Assembly (NCBI GenBank): GCA_020635855.1
Contig: JACJYZ010000002.1
Location: 62,001-126,000 of the forward strand
Length of the DNA: 64,000 bases
Direction of reading: 5' to 3'
Origin: Flavobacteriales bacterium
Lineage (GTDB): Bacteria; Bacteroidota; Bacteroidia; JACJYZ01
The translations under genes and the position numbers were made by a program. Positions 27,120 through 35,343 of the stretch are shown one piece after another (the stretch's first letter is position 1; every line of letters starts with the position of its first letter). Under the pieces are notes generated by a model. The model searched no databases. It saw only the letters and a program-made list of their open reading frames with translations, and had not been told where the DNA came from.

Positions 27120-27127
27120 CAAAGGTA
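27120..27127 (-). promoter_or_regulatory. Candidate -7 promoter box for dnaB
   Basis: TACCTTTG on the minus strand fits TAnnTTTG and ends 6 bases before ATG 27113. No TTG is seen at the -33 distance. The 27114-27464 gap also carries family A copy 2 and a small ACTATA/TATAGT palindrome (near 27234-27247), and no gene. Confidence 0.4.
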
Positions 27128-27307
27128 GAAAAAGAATGACCCCTCCATCGGGTGAGATTTTAACATTCGGTTAACCTGCTTTGTAAACAATTGTTCATAA
27201 GTAGACGCATAAAATCGAATGTCAATTGCACCGACTATAAATATAGTTTATAACCAGCAATCCATGTTGCAAACCAGGATGATATTTGAATGGTAACCGG
27301 GTATTTT

Positions 27308-27361
27308 GCCACAAAGGCACGAAGACACAAAGTATCTCACAGACAAATTCGTCTTTGTGGC
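27308..27361. repeat. Intergenic palindromic repeat, family A, copy 2
   Basis: Left arm begins GCCACAAAGGCACGAAGACA (27308-27327); a shortened right arm ends CGTCTTTGTGGC (27350-27361). It is followed by ATTTTATTCCTAAGGGCTTTGCC-like sequence, the same tail as copy 1. It lies between divergent genes. Confidence 0.65.
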
Positions 27362-27464
27362 ATTTTATTCCTAAGGGCTTTGCCCTCTTTTTAACTCCAC
27401 CTTCACAGAGATTAGATTCTTTATTAAATTGAACGCTGAGATGGTAGTTATGACAACGATTTCC

Positions 27465-28757
27465 ATGAAGAAAGTCATTCGGAACCGCCTGCTGTGCGCA
27501 CTGTGTGCCGTGCTGTTATTCGGGTGTGCCAAAGACAAGGATGTGAACGATCCGGTGGTCACATGGACGCAACCCGCCGTGGCTTCTTCCTATGATGTGG
27601 GCGATAGCGTGGAAGTGGATGCCTGGGTGGAAGATGACGTGCAGTTAACATCCGTTCGTGTATCCATTGTGAACCCATCGCTGGTGGCCGTGCTGCCGGT
27701 GGCCGTGACACCCGTGGAGGAATACAAACGCAGGGGCATCCGCATGTCCATCCCCCTGGATGATGTGCACCTGCTTTCGGGAAAACACTTTGTATTGATC
27801 TACGCATCGGATGGTGTCAACGAAACCCGCAGCTTCCGCGAGATTTACATCCATGCATTTCCACCGGAAAGAGAAGCCATTTATGCATTGACCGACCGCA
27901 ATGGCAAACCCGTGGTGGTGCGGTATGACAGTATTGCCACGGAAGTCATCACCGGCACCGGGGACTACAGCACGGCGGCCATCAACTCCTGGGACCACCA
28001 GCTGTACCTGTGCGGCAGGGCTACCGGCGACCTTGAAGCGTACCGGCTTAGCGATCATCAGCTTGCCTGGTTGAAGTCCGGACAAACCAATCTACCCTGG
28101 AATACATTTGAAGGCGTGTATGTGAACGACCGCACCTGCTATGCCCTGTACCGCGATGGCCGCATCATCGGGTTCGACCTCTTCGGCAATGCCGTGTTCA
28201 ATGCAACGGTTACGGAAGGTTACCGGCCCGTTTTTCTTTTCCAGCATGCCGACAAGCTCGTGTGTGTGGAAAAGGAAAATGTAGGCGGAAAGGAAAAGTT
28301 CGTGCTCATCAACACCGTGGGCGGCGTGGGGTTGCAGGAGGCATTGCTCGACTTTGCGGTGGTGCGGGTGTTCACACGCGACAGCGATCACCTGATGGTG
28401 TTTGGAAACCGGTCGGGTCAGGGTGTGATCATGGAATATACCTTGTCACAAAACGGGTTCTGGGAGCCGCATACGTTGCCGGCGGGTGTGTTGTCGGACG
28501 CGGTGCAGGTGGATGCCAACACCTACCTGGTATCCATGGCCGACGGCATTCGCAAGTTCACATACAACCCTTTGGGTCTGGTGGATTACATCCCGGGTGT
28601 GTCGGTTCAATGCATGGCGTACGACAGTGCGTCGGATGAAGTGATCACCGGTTCGGGACAGGTGCTGGGCAGGTATGCCTATGCGGGCGCCGTGCCGGTG
28701 AACCAGGTCATACTGTCCGACTCCATTGTGAAGCTGATGGTGCTTTGGAACAAATAG
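27465..28757 (+). CDS. Lipoprotein with N-terminal beta domain and C-terminal propeller-like region
   Basis: About 430 residues from ATG 27465. A lipoprotein signal ends in the lipobox LLFGC, so the protein should be anchored to a membrane. Residues about 30-140 form a beta domain that resembles bacterial Ig-like lipoprotein domains (WTQPAVASSYDVGDSV, VDAWVEDDVQLTSVRV). The remaining ~290 residues repeat a propeller-like pattern (YLCGRATGDLEAYRL, YALYRDGRIIGFDLFGN, LLDFAVVRVF, VSMADGIRKF). No enzyme motif is visible. It is monocistronic and convergent with accA; a family B palindrome fills the gap between them. Confidence 0.75.
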   Translation: MKKVIRNRLLCALCAVLLFGCAKDKDVNDPVVTWTQPAVASSYDVGDSVEVDAWVEDDVQLTSVRVSIVNPSLVAVLPVAVTPVEEYKRRGIRMSIPLDDVHLLSGKHFVLIYASDGVNETRSFREIYIHAFPPEREAIYALTDRNGKPVVVRYDSIATEVITGTGDYSTAAINSWDHQLYLCGRATGDLEAYRLSDHQLAWLKSGQTNLPWNTFEGVYVNDRTCYALYRDGRIIGFDLFGNAVFNATVTEGYRPVFLFQHADKLVCVEKENVGGKEKFVLINTVGGVGLQEALLDFAVVRVFTRDSDHLMVFGNRSGQGVIMEYTLSQNGFWEPHTLPAGVLSDAVQVDANTYLVSMADGIRKFTYNPLGLVDYIPGVSVQCMAYDSASDEVITGSGQVLGRYAYAGAVPVNQVILSDSIVKLMVLWNK

Positions 28758-28771
28758 CGATCAGGAAGTTT

Positions 28772-28848
28772 TTTGAACCACATAGGCACATAACACACAT
28801 AGGCTATGTGTTTTTTCTATTGTGACCTATGTGTCTATGTGGTTCAAA
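28772..28848. repeat. Intergenic palindromic repeat, family B, copy 1
   Basis: Left arm TTTGAACCACATAGGCACAT (from 28772) and right arm ATGTGTCTATGTGGTTCAAA (28829-28848) pair with few mismatches, with an inner CACATAGG/CTATGTG palindrome. It fills the space between two convergent genes and touches the accA stop codon. Its core CTATTGTGAC recurs inverted in copy 2. Confidence 0.75.
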
Positions 28849-29853
28849 TCAGGAAGCCTTGTCCTTTGCTTTCTGCTCTTTTTCCAGGTCTTCCTCGCCT
28901 TCGATCACGGGGCCCATCGCAGAGAACTTCATGATGCGGTCGTGAATGCGGTCTTCCGGTGCCATGGCATCCAATACGGCCAGGTGTTTCATGATTTCCT
29001 TTTTCACGATGGCGATGGCTTCGTCGGGGTGGGTGTGTGCACCGCCCAGGGGTTCTTTGATGATGCCGTCGATGAGTTTGTTGGACAGCATGTCTTCGGC
29101 GGTGAGCTTGAGGGCTTCGGCGGCTTTTTCCTTGAAGTCCCAGCTGCGCCACAGGATGCTGGAGCATGACTCCGGGGAGATCACGCTGTACCAGGTGTTT
29201 TCCATCATCAGCACCTTGTCGCCGATGCCGATGCCGAGTGCACCTCCGGAGGCGCCTTCACCGATCACGATGCAGATCACGGGCACGCGCAGCTGCGTCA
29301 TCTCAAGCAGGTTGCGTGCGATGGCTTCGCCTTGTCCGCGTTCCTCGGCTTCCAGTCCGGGATAGGCGCCCGGGGTATCTATTAAGGTCACGATGGGTTT
29401 GTTGAACTTCTCCGCCATTTTCATCAGGCGGAGGGCCTTGCGGTACCCTTCGGGGTTGGCCATACCAAAGTTACGGTACTGGCGCATCTTGGTGTTGATC
29501 CCTTTCTGGTGACCGATGAACATGATGGAGCGCCCTTCAATGGAAGCGAACCCGCCCACGATGGCTTTGTCGTCTTTCACGGTGCGGTCGCCGTGCAGCT
29601 CCAGGAAGCTGCCTTCGTCGGTCATGCCCTGAATATACTTGAGGGTGTAGGGGCGTTCGGGGTGTCTGGACAGCTGCACGCGCTGCCAGGCGGTGAGGTT
29701 GCCGTATACCTTCTTGCGTGTCTCGTCGATCTTCTTGAGCAGCTGATTCTCCGTTTCGGAGGTATCCACGCTTCCTTCGGACTTGACCTCCCGGATCTTG
29801 TCCAGTTGGGTCATCAGTTCTTCAATCGGCTTTTCGAATTCCAGGTATATCAT
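28849..29853 (-). CDS. accA: Acetyl-CoA carboxylase carboxyltransferase subunit alpha
   Basis: 334 residues, close to the family's usual length of about 320. The N-terminal helices (YLEFEKPIEELMTQLDKI) and the carboxyltransferase core are all present: RHPERPYTLKYI, GDRTVKDDKAIVGGF, LIDTPGAYPGLEAEERGQGE and VIGEGASGGALGIGIGD. With AccD it transfers carboxyl from biotin carboxyl carrier protein to acetyl-CoA, the first step of fatty acid synthesis, in the cytoplasm. accD is not in this window, which is normal. It has no operon partner; it is convergent with the lipoprotein gene. Confidence 0.97.
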   Translation of the reverse strand: MIYLEFEKPIEELMTQLDKIREVKSEGSVDTSETENQLLKKIDETRKKVYGNLTAWQRVQLSRHPERPYTLKYIQGMTDEGSFLELHGDRTVKDDKAIVGGFASIEGRSIMFIGHQKGINTKMRQYRNFGMANPEGYRKALRLMKMAEKFNKPIVTLIDTPGAYPGLEAEERGQGEAIARNLLEMTQLRVPVICIVIGEGASGGALGIGIGDKVLMMENTWYSVISPESCSSILWRSWDFKEKAAEALKLTAEDMLSNKLIDGIIKEPLGGAHTHPDEAIAIVKKEIMKHLAVLDAMAPEDRIHDRIMKFSAMGPVIEGEEDLEKEQKAKDKAS

Positions 29854-29924
29854 GATGATGGATGATGGCTAAAGCCCCGCAAGGTACAAAATCCGGTGGG
29901 GAAGTGCCAGAGGGGTGAGGGATA

Positions 29925-29980
29925 GGGGGTAAGGGGGTAAGGAGGTAATGAAGTAAGGAAGTAAGGAAGTAAGGAAGTAA
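29925..29980. repeat. Tandem 8-base repeat, about seven units
   Basis: Seven in-phase units fit GGRRGTAA: two GGGGGTAA, one GGAGGTAA, one TGAAGTAA and three GGAAGTAA. The array lies upstream of accA (minus strand) and of the lipoprotein gene at 30055. No gene lies in 29854-30054. Copy number may vary between strains. Confidence 0.8.
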
Positions 29981-30054
29981 AGGGTGTATGATGGGGGAGT
30001 GAAGGAATTGTTGTAGATTTTGAGACGGGATAACCGATTGGCAAGTACTTTCAA

Positions 30055-30621
30055 ATGATGCGACCATTCATCTTTTCACTGACAATTTTACTATTGAACG
30101 GTTGTGGGCCTTCTGCCGTTCAGACCAATAACCCACGGGATGACACTTTGGCCAATGACAACATACCTGAATCAACCAATAGACGGTATTTGCAGCCTGA
30201 CAGTCTAATCTCGACTGCTGGTGACTTTAATGGGGACAGTCATCAGGATTTGGCAACCGTTGTTCCTCCATCGATGGATAATTTGGGTCACTGCGAAAAA
30301 TGCATCACTAAAATCGCCTTCTCCGACAGCATAGACACCTTGACAATTCCTTATGAAGCAAATGGTGCAATCATTTTTAATGCGGGTGACTTAGACGGTA
30401 ACAAGACGGATGAGTTACTTGTAATTCCAGGCTGGTTTAACAGCTGTCTCGGAACGCAATGGGTCTATACTTACAGGATCAACAAATGGGATACGGTAGC
30501 AAGCGGGCAAATCAATCGCTGTATTCCGCAAAACACAATCAAAAAAATAAAGAACGGACTGTTTCAAATGACTCAGTATATGGATGGGCAAGACAGCATA
30601 ACAACAATGAAAATTAAATAG
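30055..30621 (+). CDS. Lipoprotein of unknown function with FG-GAP-like segments
   Basis: 188 residues. A lipoprotein signal ends LLLNGC. The mature part contains two segments like FG-GAP/VCBS calcium-binding loops (GDFNGDSHQDLATV and GDLDGNKTDELLVI), so it may be a small beta-propeller fragment or a partial integrin-like repeat protein. No enzyme motif is visible. The protein is short for a propeller, which normally has seven blades, so it may work as part of a complex or be a remnant. It opens the AT-rich accessory region and is followed by a repeat element. Confidence 0.65.
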   Translation: MMRPFIFSLTILLLNGCGPSAVQTNNPRDDTLANDNIPESTNRRYLQPDSLISTAGDFNGDSHQDLATVVPPSMDNLGHCEKCITKIAFSDSIDTLTIPYEANGAIIFNAGDLDGNKTDELLVIPGWFNSCLGTQWVYTYRINKWDTVASGQINRCIPQNTIKKIKNGLFQMTQYMDGQDSITTMKIK

Positions 30622-30677
30622 TAAGATAAACACATTACACTTTGAGTCACCATAGATTTGCAACTATTAGTTAGGCG

Positions 30678-30725
30678 TTAGGCGAAGGTTGTACCTTCGT
30701 CTTTTTATCCTGTAGCATTCGCTAC
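30678..30725. repeat. Intergenic double-hairpin repeat, family C, copy 1
   Basis: GTTAGGCGAAGGTTGTACCT starts the element. CGAAGGT and ACCTTCG pair around TGT and are followed by CTTTTTAT, a terminator-like form. GTAGC and GCTAC then pair around ATTC. A near-identical copy lies at 36300. Confidence 0.7.
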
Positions 30726-30796
30726 ATAAGCTGCCCGTGTAAGAGAACAATTCATACATTACACTCGACTGTATGGCTGACACCCGCTAAACCACC

Positions 30797-31540
30797 ATGA
30801 CGAAGTTCTTCACATATTGCTTCGACAAATGGTGGAAACCCATTCTGTTTTCTGGTTTCACCCTCGGGCTTGTTGTAGCAAGTGAATTCATCCAGAACAA
30901 CATTTTCGGGTGGTTTAGCTTCATGCTTTTCGGGTCGGGTATGCTCGGACTTGTTATCTCCATCGTATATCAATTGATAAAAAAGCGATGGTTAAAAGCG
31001 ATCCTGACCGGACTGTTCTTTGGTGGAACCATTGCTGCATTTGTGGTATACGTCTTATTCTCGTTTTTCTTGGAAACAGTGGACGGTGACAAATGGGCTG
31101 ACAATTTGAAGATTCCAACGGACATACAACTTGACATACCAGTTGACCTGGCGTTAAGAAATCAAAGGCAGGATAGTGTTCCGGCATGGACCAAGTACAC
31201 AGGAGATTTTCAGCTTTACAATTCGTTTCAGCCAGGATTATATGAGTACGACTTCTGGACAGGCAAAATTGAAGCCGGGACAATTTATCTTAAAGCCTTT
31301 GAGATTACCCAGGAGTATGCTCTTTCCACAGATTGGCTCCCTGAACGAAGTGCAGTCAAAATTTACAATCCAACGGACAGTATACTTAAATTTGGTACGA
31401 CAACACATTTCACCATTTACGAGGGCGATTGGGGTAAACCGTATGCCGCAAGATTTGAGGTTTGGTTTAAGCCCGATAAAGGTGGACAGGAGCGAAAACT
31501 ATTCATGGAAAATTATAAGATTGAAGGATGGCAGCGGTAA
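30797..31540 (+). CDS. Membrane protein of unknown function
   Basis: 247 residues. Three hydrophobic segments lie in the first ~95 residues: ILFSGFTLGLVVASEFI, FMLFGSGMLGLVISIVY and AILTGLFFGGTIAAFVVYVL. The remaining ~150 residues are a soluble domain rich in aromatic residues and aspartate (DFQLYNSFQPGLYEYDFW, RFEVWFKPDKGG). I do not recognise the family. It sits in the AT-rich accessory region, flanked by repeat element C1 and a truncated DUF6980-like fragment, with no clear operon. Confidence 0.6.
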   Translation: MTKFFTYCFDKWWKPILFSGFTLGLVVASEFIQNNIFGWFSFMLFGSGMLGLVISIVYQLIKKRWLKAILTGLFFGGTIAAFVVYVLFSFFLETVDGDKWADNLKIPTDIQLDIPVDLALRNQRQDSVPAWTKYTGDFQLYNSFQPGLYEYDFWTGKIEAGTIYLKAFEITQEYALSTDWLPERSAVKIYNPTDSILKFGTTTHFTIYEGDWGKPYAARFEVWFKPDKGGQERKLFMENYKIEGWQR

Positions 31541-31594
31541 CGGGTAAGGTTCGCATATTAGGAGCAGGTTGCACATCTGTTTTATCTTTAAATT

Positions 31595-31711
31595 ATGACT
31601 GATATAACCCCCAAATGCTGCGACACAATGGCGTACCACTCCACCCACCACTGCACGCAGCATACAAGCAAATATGATTGTCCGGATGCTTTAGTTGACA
31701 GCAAGAGATGA
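31595..31711 (+). pseudogene. Truncated DUF6980-like gene (duplicate of 33876-34085)
   Basis: A 38-codon frame whose first 34 residues match the intact gene at 33876 closely: KCCDTMAYHSTHHCTQH and KYDCPDALVD align with KCCDMMAYHSTHHCTQH and KYDCPDTLID. It then ends at a TGA where the intact gene continues with its DGG and CPWCG region. The TGA overlaps the ATG of the next gene (ATGA). The DNA similarity is high, so the duplication is fairly recent. The missing C-terminal Cys pair means it would not bind metal as the intact protein may. Confidence 0.8.
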
Positions 31712-32529
31712 CAGGAAATTTGGCACAACTTATTGCATTGGCAACATACGGCAATGCTTATTTGACGACAGGAAGTTTACCTGACGACTTTTACCCGGCA
31801 AACACGACTTTTCAGTTTTGCAGATCAGTGGATTTTTTGGCGCTCAGGAAAACTTTCTTCTTTTCTAAACCGAAGGAAACCATTGTTGCAGTCACGCCAA
31901 TAGATTGGTTTAAGATGCTGAAAAAAGACAGCTGCAAAAAAATTAGACTTTACTTTCAATATTCCAAGGATCAAAGTTTTGCTAAAGACCACAAATTGGC
32001 TGGCTTGGTTGGTGGTGGTGGGACGTGGTTAATTGAGACAATTTTTGACAGCTATTCTGATTATTGGGTCGGGAGATGGGAGGTGAAGGATCCAAATGCA
32101 CCTGACCATAACATTTGGAAAGTAAGTTATGATTTGATAGCACCACACAACAGGACGACTGATATAAAAGTGAATCTGGATGGTGTCAAGAAAAAAATTA
32201 GCCAAACATTGACGGAGATTGCTTCCTTCGCTTCTCAATTAGAAAATCAGTATTGGATGGAGCAGTTTAATAAAGCTAAGGAAGTGCTGTCAAGTGCTAG
32301 CCCCAAAGAAAATTATTATCACAAGGATTTAATTGTTGTCGGCAATTACTCATTGAAGGCACAACAAGTTTTATTTGCCGCGGGCTGTGCTTGGGTTTTT
32401 GGTGGTATGGGTTCTTGGAACGACATCGGCTTTGACAACAAAGAGGATGAGAATAGATATGATGAACTTTCAGCACAACTTTATGACGACATTAATCAAT
32501 CAATATTGGCAGTGGTTAACTCATATTGA
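31708..32529 (+). CDS. Protein of unknown function
   Basis: 273 residues, cytoplasmic by appearance. It has aromatic- and lysine-rich sequence without a motif that I recognise. Visible points: SKPKETIVAVTPIDWFKMLK, AGLVGGGGTWLIETIFDSYS, VNLDGVKKKISQTLTEIASF and a C-terminal helical part (FAAGCAWVFGGMGSWNDIGF). Its ATG overlaps the TGA of the truncated DUF6980-like fragment, so the original 5' end of this gene may have been replaced by the junction. AT-rich like its neighbours. It could be an immunity-type protein, but nothing here proves that. Confidence 0.55.
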   Translation: MTGNLAQLIALATYGNAYLTTGSLPDDFYPANTTFQFCRSVDFLALRKTFFFSKPKETIVAVTPIDWFKMLKKDSCKKIRLYFQYSKDQSFAKDHKLAGLVGGGGTWLIETIFDSYSDYWVGRWEVKDPNAPDHNIWKVSYDLIAPHNRTTDIKVNLDGVKKKISQTLTEIASFASQLENQYWMEQFNKAKEVLSSASPKENYYHKDLIVVGNYSLKAQQVLFAAGCAWVFGGMGSWNDIGFDNKEDENRYDELSAQLYDDINQSILAVVNSY

Positions 32530-32642
32530 CCAAGACAGACGTAAGCCAAAGCCCGCACGTTTGTCTCCTTATTTTTTGGAATTTGCCATCCTGCTCCATC
32601 CCAACACCCCCCTTTCTTATGCGGTAAAAAGTCCAATTAATC

Positions 32643-32675
32643 ACCGCAAATATGCGGTAAAAAAATGTATATTTG
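32643..32675 (+). promoter_or_regulatory. Promoter box and candidate operator for the Fic gene
   Basis: TATATTTG (32668-32675) fits the -7 consensus. Just upstream, ACCGCA and TGCGGT (32643-32648, 32653-32658) form a perfect inverted repeat around AATA, where the -33 region should be. The right half is also part of TATGCGGTAAAAA, which occurs twice (32618-32630 and 32651-32663), 33 bases apart, about three helical turns. This is what a repressor site overlapping a promoter looks like. Confidence 0.55.
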
Positions 32676-32693
32676 TCGCATAGCGTTTGAGCA

Positions 32694-33800
32694 ATGGCGA
32701 AATATATCTATGAACAAAAGAACTGGACGGCCTTTACCTGGCAAGACAAAGCCATCAATGCCGTGTTCGGAGAGGTTCGCCTGATGCAAGGCAAAATCAT
32801 CGGGCAGATGAACGCCCTCGGTTTTTCTGCCAAGGAAGAAGCCACGCTGACCGCATTGACATTGGACGTGGTTAAATCATCGGAAATAGAAGGTGAAATG
32901 CTCAACTATGACCAGGTGCGTTCGTCCATTGCCAGACGCTTGGGCATCAACACCGCCGGACTTGTACCAAGCAGTCGCCACGTAGAAGGCACCGTGGAAA
33001 TGATGTTGGATGCCACCCAGCGTTTCAACCAGCCTTTGACCCAGAAACGTTTGTTTGGCTGGCACGCAGCACTCTTCCCCACGGGATACAGCGGTCCGTA
33101 CAAAATAGAAGTGGGAAAATACCGCACCGGAGAAATGCAGGTGGTGTCGGGGGCAATGGGAAAAGAGAAAGTGCATTACCAGGCAGTAAAGCCGGAGCGC
33201 GTAAAAACGGAAATGAAAACGTTTCTGGACTGGTTCAACAAAGACAACAGTTTGGACCCTGTGCTGAAAGCAGCCATCGCTCACTTTTGGTTCATCATCA
33301 TTCATCCCTTTGATGACGGAAACGGAAGAATCGGAAGGGCCATCACCGATATGTTGCTGGCCCGGGCAGAAGGCAGCGGAGAACGCTTTTACAGCATGTC
33401 AAGTCAGATATTGACCGAGCGAAAACAGTATTACAAAGTATTGCAGGATGTGCAACACAGCACGGGCGACATTACCGAATGGCTCGATTGGTTTTTGCAT
33501 TGCCTCAAAAAGGCGATGCTCGCTACCGAAAACACCACCCGGAAAGTAATCCGTAAAGCGGAGTTCTGGAAACTGCACGAACACACGCCCATCAATGAAC
33601 GTCAACGACGAATGCTCAACAAACTGTTTGACGGATTCGATGGAAAATTGCAAACATCCAAGTGGGCAAAAATCACCAAAACATCAACAGATACCGCTTT
33701 GCGTGACATAAAAGACCTGGTGGCAAAAGGTATCCTTCAGCCGACAAAAGAAGGTGGGCGAAATGCGAATTATGAACTGGCAGACTTCGAATGGGAATAG
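32694..33800 (+). CDS. Fic-domain protein (DUF4172-type, probable AMP transferase)
   Basis: 368 residues. The Fic catalytic motif HPFDDGNGRIGR is complete at residues 204-215, with catalytic His204 and the Asn/Gly residues for ATP phosphate binding. The N-terminal part carries an inhibitory motif of the S/TxxxEG type (SSEIEG, residues 62-67), placing it among the class II Fic proteins that block ATP binding until relieved. An N-terminal DUF4172-like region and a C-terminal winged-helix-like part (EHTPINERQRRMLNKLF, SKWAKITKTSTDTALRDIKD) flank the core. Fic enzymes usually transfer AMP to hydroxyl side chains; the target is unknown. The HTH-like part may bind the inverted repeat upstream (inference). 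Confidence 0.9.
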   Translation: MAKYIYEQKNWTAFTWQDKAINAVFGEVRLMQGKIIGQMNALGFSAKEEATLTALTLDVVKSSEIEGEMLNYDQVRSSIARRLGINTAGLVPSSRHVEGTVEMMLDATQRFNQPLTQKRLFGWHAALFPTGYSGPYKIEVGKYRTGEMQVVSGAMGKEKVHYQAVKPERVKTEMKTFLDWFNKDNSLDPVLKAAIAHFWFIIIHPFDDGNGRIGRAITDMLLARAEGSGERFYSMSSQILTERKQYYKVLQDVQHSTGDITEWLDWFLHCLKKAMLATENTTRKVIRKAEFWKLHEHTPINERQRRMLNKLFDGFDGKLQTSKWAKITKTSTDTALRDIKDLVAKGILQPTKEGGRNANYELADFEWE

Positions 33801-33875
33801 TCATGTGACGCAGCAACGAATGATGCGGGGGGGTATCTTCGACGAAGATTGCACTCCATACTTATTATATAAATC

Positions 33876-34085
33876 ATGACCGATGCCAACACCAAATGCT
33901 GTGACATGATGGCGTACCACTCCACTCACCACTGCACGCAGCATGCAAGGAAATATGATTGTCCGGATACCCTGATTGACTATAGCGATAAAACCGGCGA
34001 TTACAGACTCATCATTCATGACGGAGGCACATCCGGCATTCGAAATGAATATTGTCCCTGGTGCGGAAGCAGGTTAAAAAAATAA
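33876..34085 (+). CDS. Small DUF6980-like Cys/His-rich protein
   Basis: 69 residues. Cysteines and histidines are arranged as KCCDMMAYHSTHHCTQHARK, DCPDTLIDY and a C-terminal EYCPWCGSRLKK, a pattern that suggests a zinc-binding fold, with a GLIIHDGG-like core (RLIIHDGGTSGIRN). I recognise the DUF6980-type pattern CC ... H ... CPD ... IHDGG ... CPWCG. Proteins of this kind are often found as small accessory or immunity-type genes; function is not established. A truncated duplicate is at 31595. An ATCTTCG/CGAAGAT palindrome lies upstream (33835-33849). Confidence 0.78.
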   Translation: MTDANTKCCDMMAYHSTHHCTQHARKYDCPDTLIDYSDKTGDYRLIIHDGGTSGIRNEYCPWCGSRLKK

Positions 34086-34091
34086 TGGTAA

Positions 34092-34487
34092 GTGGAAATC
34101 AACGACCGCGTTATATTGAACACATTTTCCGGTACCGGTTCACCCGTTCGTAAGGTTGACCCGAAAGAAAATTACCGGAAATTAATCGGTCAGGCCGGCA
34201 CCATCATAGATAAAAGAGACGATCGTGTTTTGGTTTTATTCGACTGCGAGGTGGACCTATTCGGACTGGAGAATCATAACCCCGTTAAGAACATCTTGTG
34301 GATTTTACGGATTGACCTAAGAAGGATTGGTTCCGATATGATGACGCTAACCGACACAGACCTGCTCGCCAGATACAACGGTGGACAAAGGCAGTTCAGG
34401 GATATTGAAGTTGAGGATGGCGACTTGCAAAGGACAGACCTGAAAAATATATCGTTTGATGGTTGTTTCCTGTTTTGTTGGGCGTAG
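34092..34487 (+). pseudogene. Truncated pentapeptide-repeat protein with N-terminal SH3-like part
   Basis: 131 residues from GTG 34092; a stop codon lies directly upstream in frame, so no earlier start exists. Residues 1-75 have small beta-domain features (DRVILNTFSGTG, GTIIDKRDDRVLVLFDCEVD). The C-terminus begins a pentapeptide-repeat run (LLARYNGGQRQFRDIEVEDG, then LQRTDLKNISFDG) after a typical opening, but stops after about four units. The stop TAG lies inside GGCGTAGGTTG, the start of a family C repeat, so the element interrupted a longer gene. It may still yield a small protein. Confidence 0.65.
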
Positions 34488-34526
34488 GTTGTGGTTCGTT
34501 TCTTTATCTTGCAGTATGCGATATAC
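34478..34526. repeat. Intergenic repeat, family C, diverged copy 3
   Basis: GGCGTAGGTTG, a TTCGTTTCTTTATC stretch and GCAGTATGCG align with copies 1 and 2 in the same order, though with about 30 percent changes by eye. It provides the stop codon of the truncated pentapeptide gene. Confidence 0.5.
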
Positions 34527-34557
34527 GCTTCCTGTTGTTACATATCAATAAACCCAA

Positions 34558-35307
34558 ATGAAATCAAAATCAATCATTCTTCTATTTGGACTAACGGCAT
34601 TCTTCTTCGGTTGCGCGGAGAAAAAAGAAGGTGAACAGAAGACTACTATGCTTTCAAATTTTGTGAGCATTACGGATAACGAAGACAAAGGAATTAAGGA
34701 GATTCTTGCATTCTATGGTGGGCAATGCAAATATGCCGTTGGTGTTTCAGCTTCAACCGACCAGGGAAAGGAAAAGTATTTTGAGCTTGAAATGAGCCAA
34801 AGCGAGATAGTCGAAAAATATGCAAACATGGCTCAATTGCCGGCTTCCAATGTGGCATATATATTTTATAAAAACCTGAAGGAAGAAAAGGATCATTATC
34901 ATGAGATACATACCGTCCTCACATTCAAAGACGGTGGAGAAATGACGTATACGTATCCCATGGAACAACTCGATCTGGTCGCAGGCAGAATGTCAACGGT
35001 GAACAAAATCGTGGAACTGATAAAAACAAATCAGTTTCAGGAAATCAAACCATTCCTGAACGATACCTCGGCAGCCAAATATGACAAGAACGAACTCGTT
35101 GCAAATATGGAAAAGTTGAACCCCCAACTTGGGGAGGTGAAGGAGTTCTTGCCTTACGGATTCAGGATAACGGAAAAGGAAAATGGCAAAAGGTATTTGC
35201 ACATTTCAGGTGGGATACTCAGAGAAGTGCAAAACCATGAATTCAGTGCTGATTTCGATTTGGACAGACCCAAGGATGAATTGCTCATGATCAGATATTC
35301 ATTATAA
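34558..35307 (+). CDS. Lipoprotein of unknown function
   Basis: 249 residues. A lipoprotein signal ends AFFFGC, followed by a lysine/glutamate linker (AEKKEGEQKT). The mature protein is mixed alpha/beta and acidic, with segments such as CKYAVGVSASTDQGKEKYF, YHEIHTVLTFKDGGEMTYTY and FLPYGFRITEKENGKRYL. No enzyme motif is seen and I do not recognise the family. A membrane-anchored lipoprotein beside small unknown cytoplasmic genes fits an immunity or regulatory role, but this is only context. Confidence 0.6.
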   Translation: MKSKSIILLFGLTAFFFGCAEKKEGEQKTTMLSNFVSITDNEDKGIKEILAFYGGQCKYAVGVSASTDQGKEKYFELEMSQSEIVEKYANMAQLPASNVAYIFYKNLKEEKDHYHEIHTVLTFKDGGEMTYTYPMEQLDLVAGRMSTVNKIVELIKTNQFQEIKPFLNDTSAAKYDKNELVANMEKLNPQLGEVKEFLPYGFRITEKENGKRYLHISGGILREVQNHEFSADFDLDRPKDELLMIRYSL

Positions 35308-35343
35308 AAATGTGAGCAAGGAGCGTCGCATCACTTTTGCAAA

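Noticed and set aside
27180..27260. Replication origin near dnaB
   Set aside because: AT-rich sequence with small palindromes is present, but no cluster of DnaA boxes is visible.
29925..29980. Possible CRISPR array
   Set aside because: Units are 8 bases with no spacers, and no cas gene is nearby; it is a simple tandem repeat.
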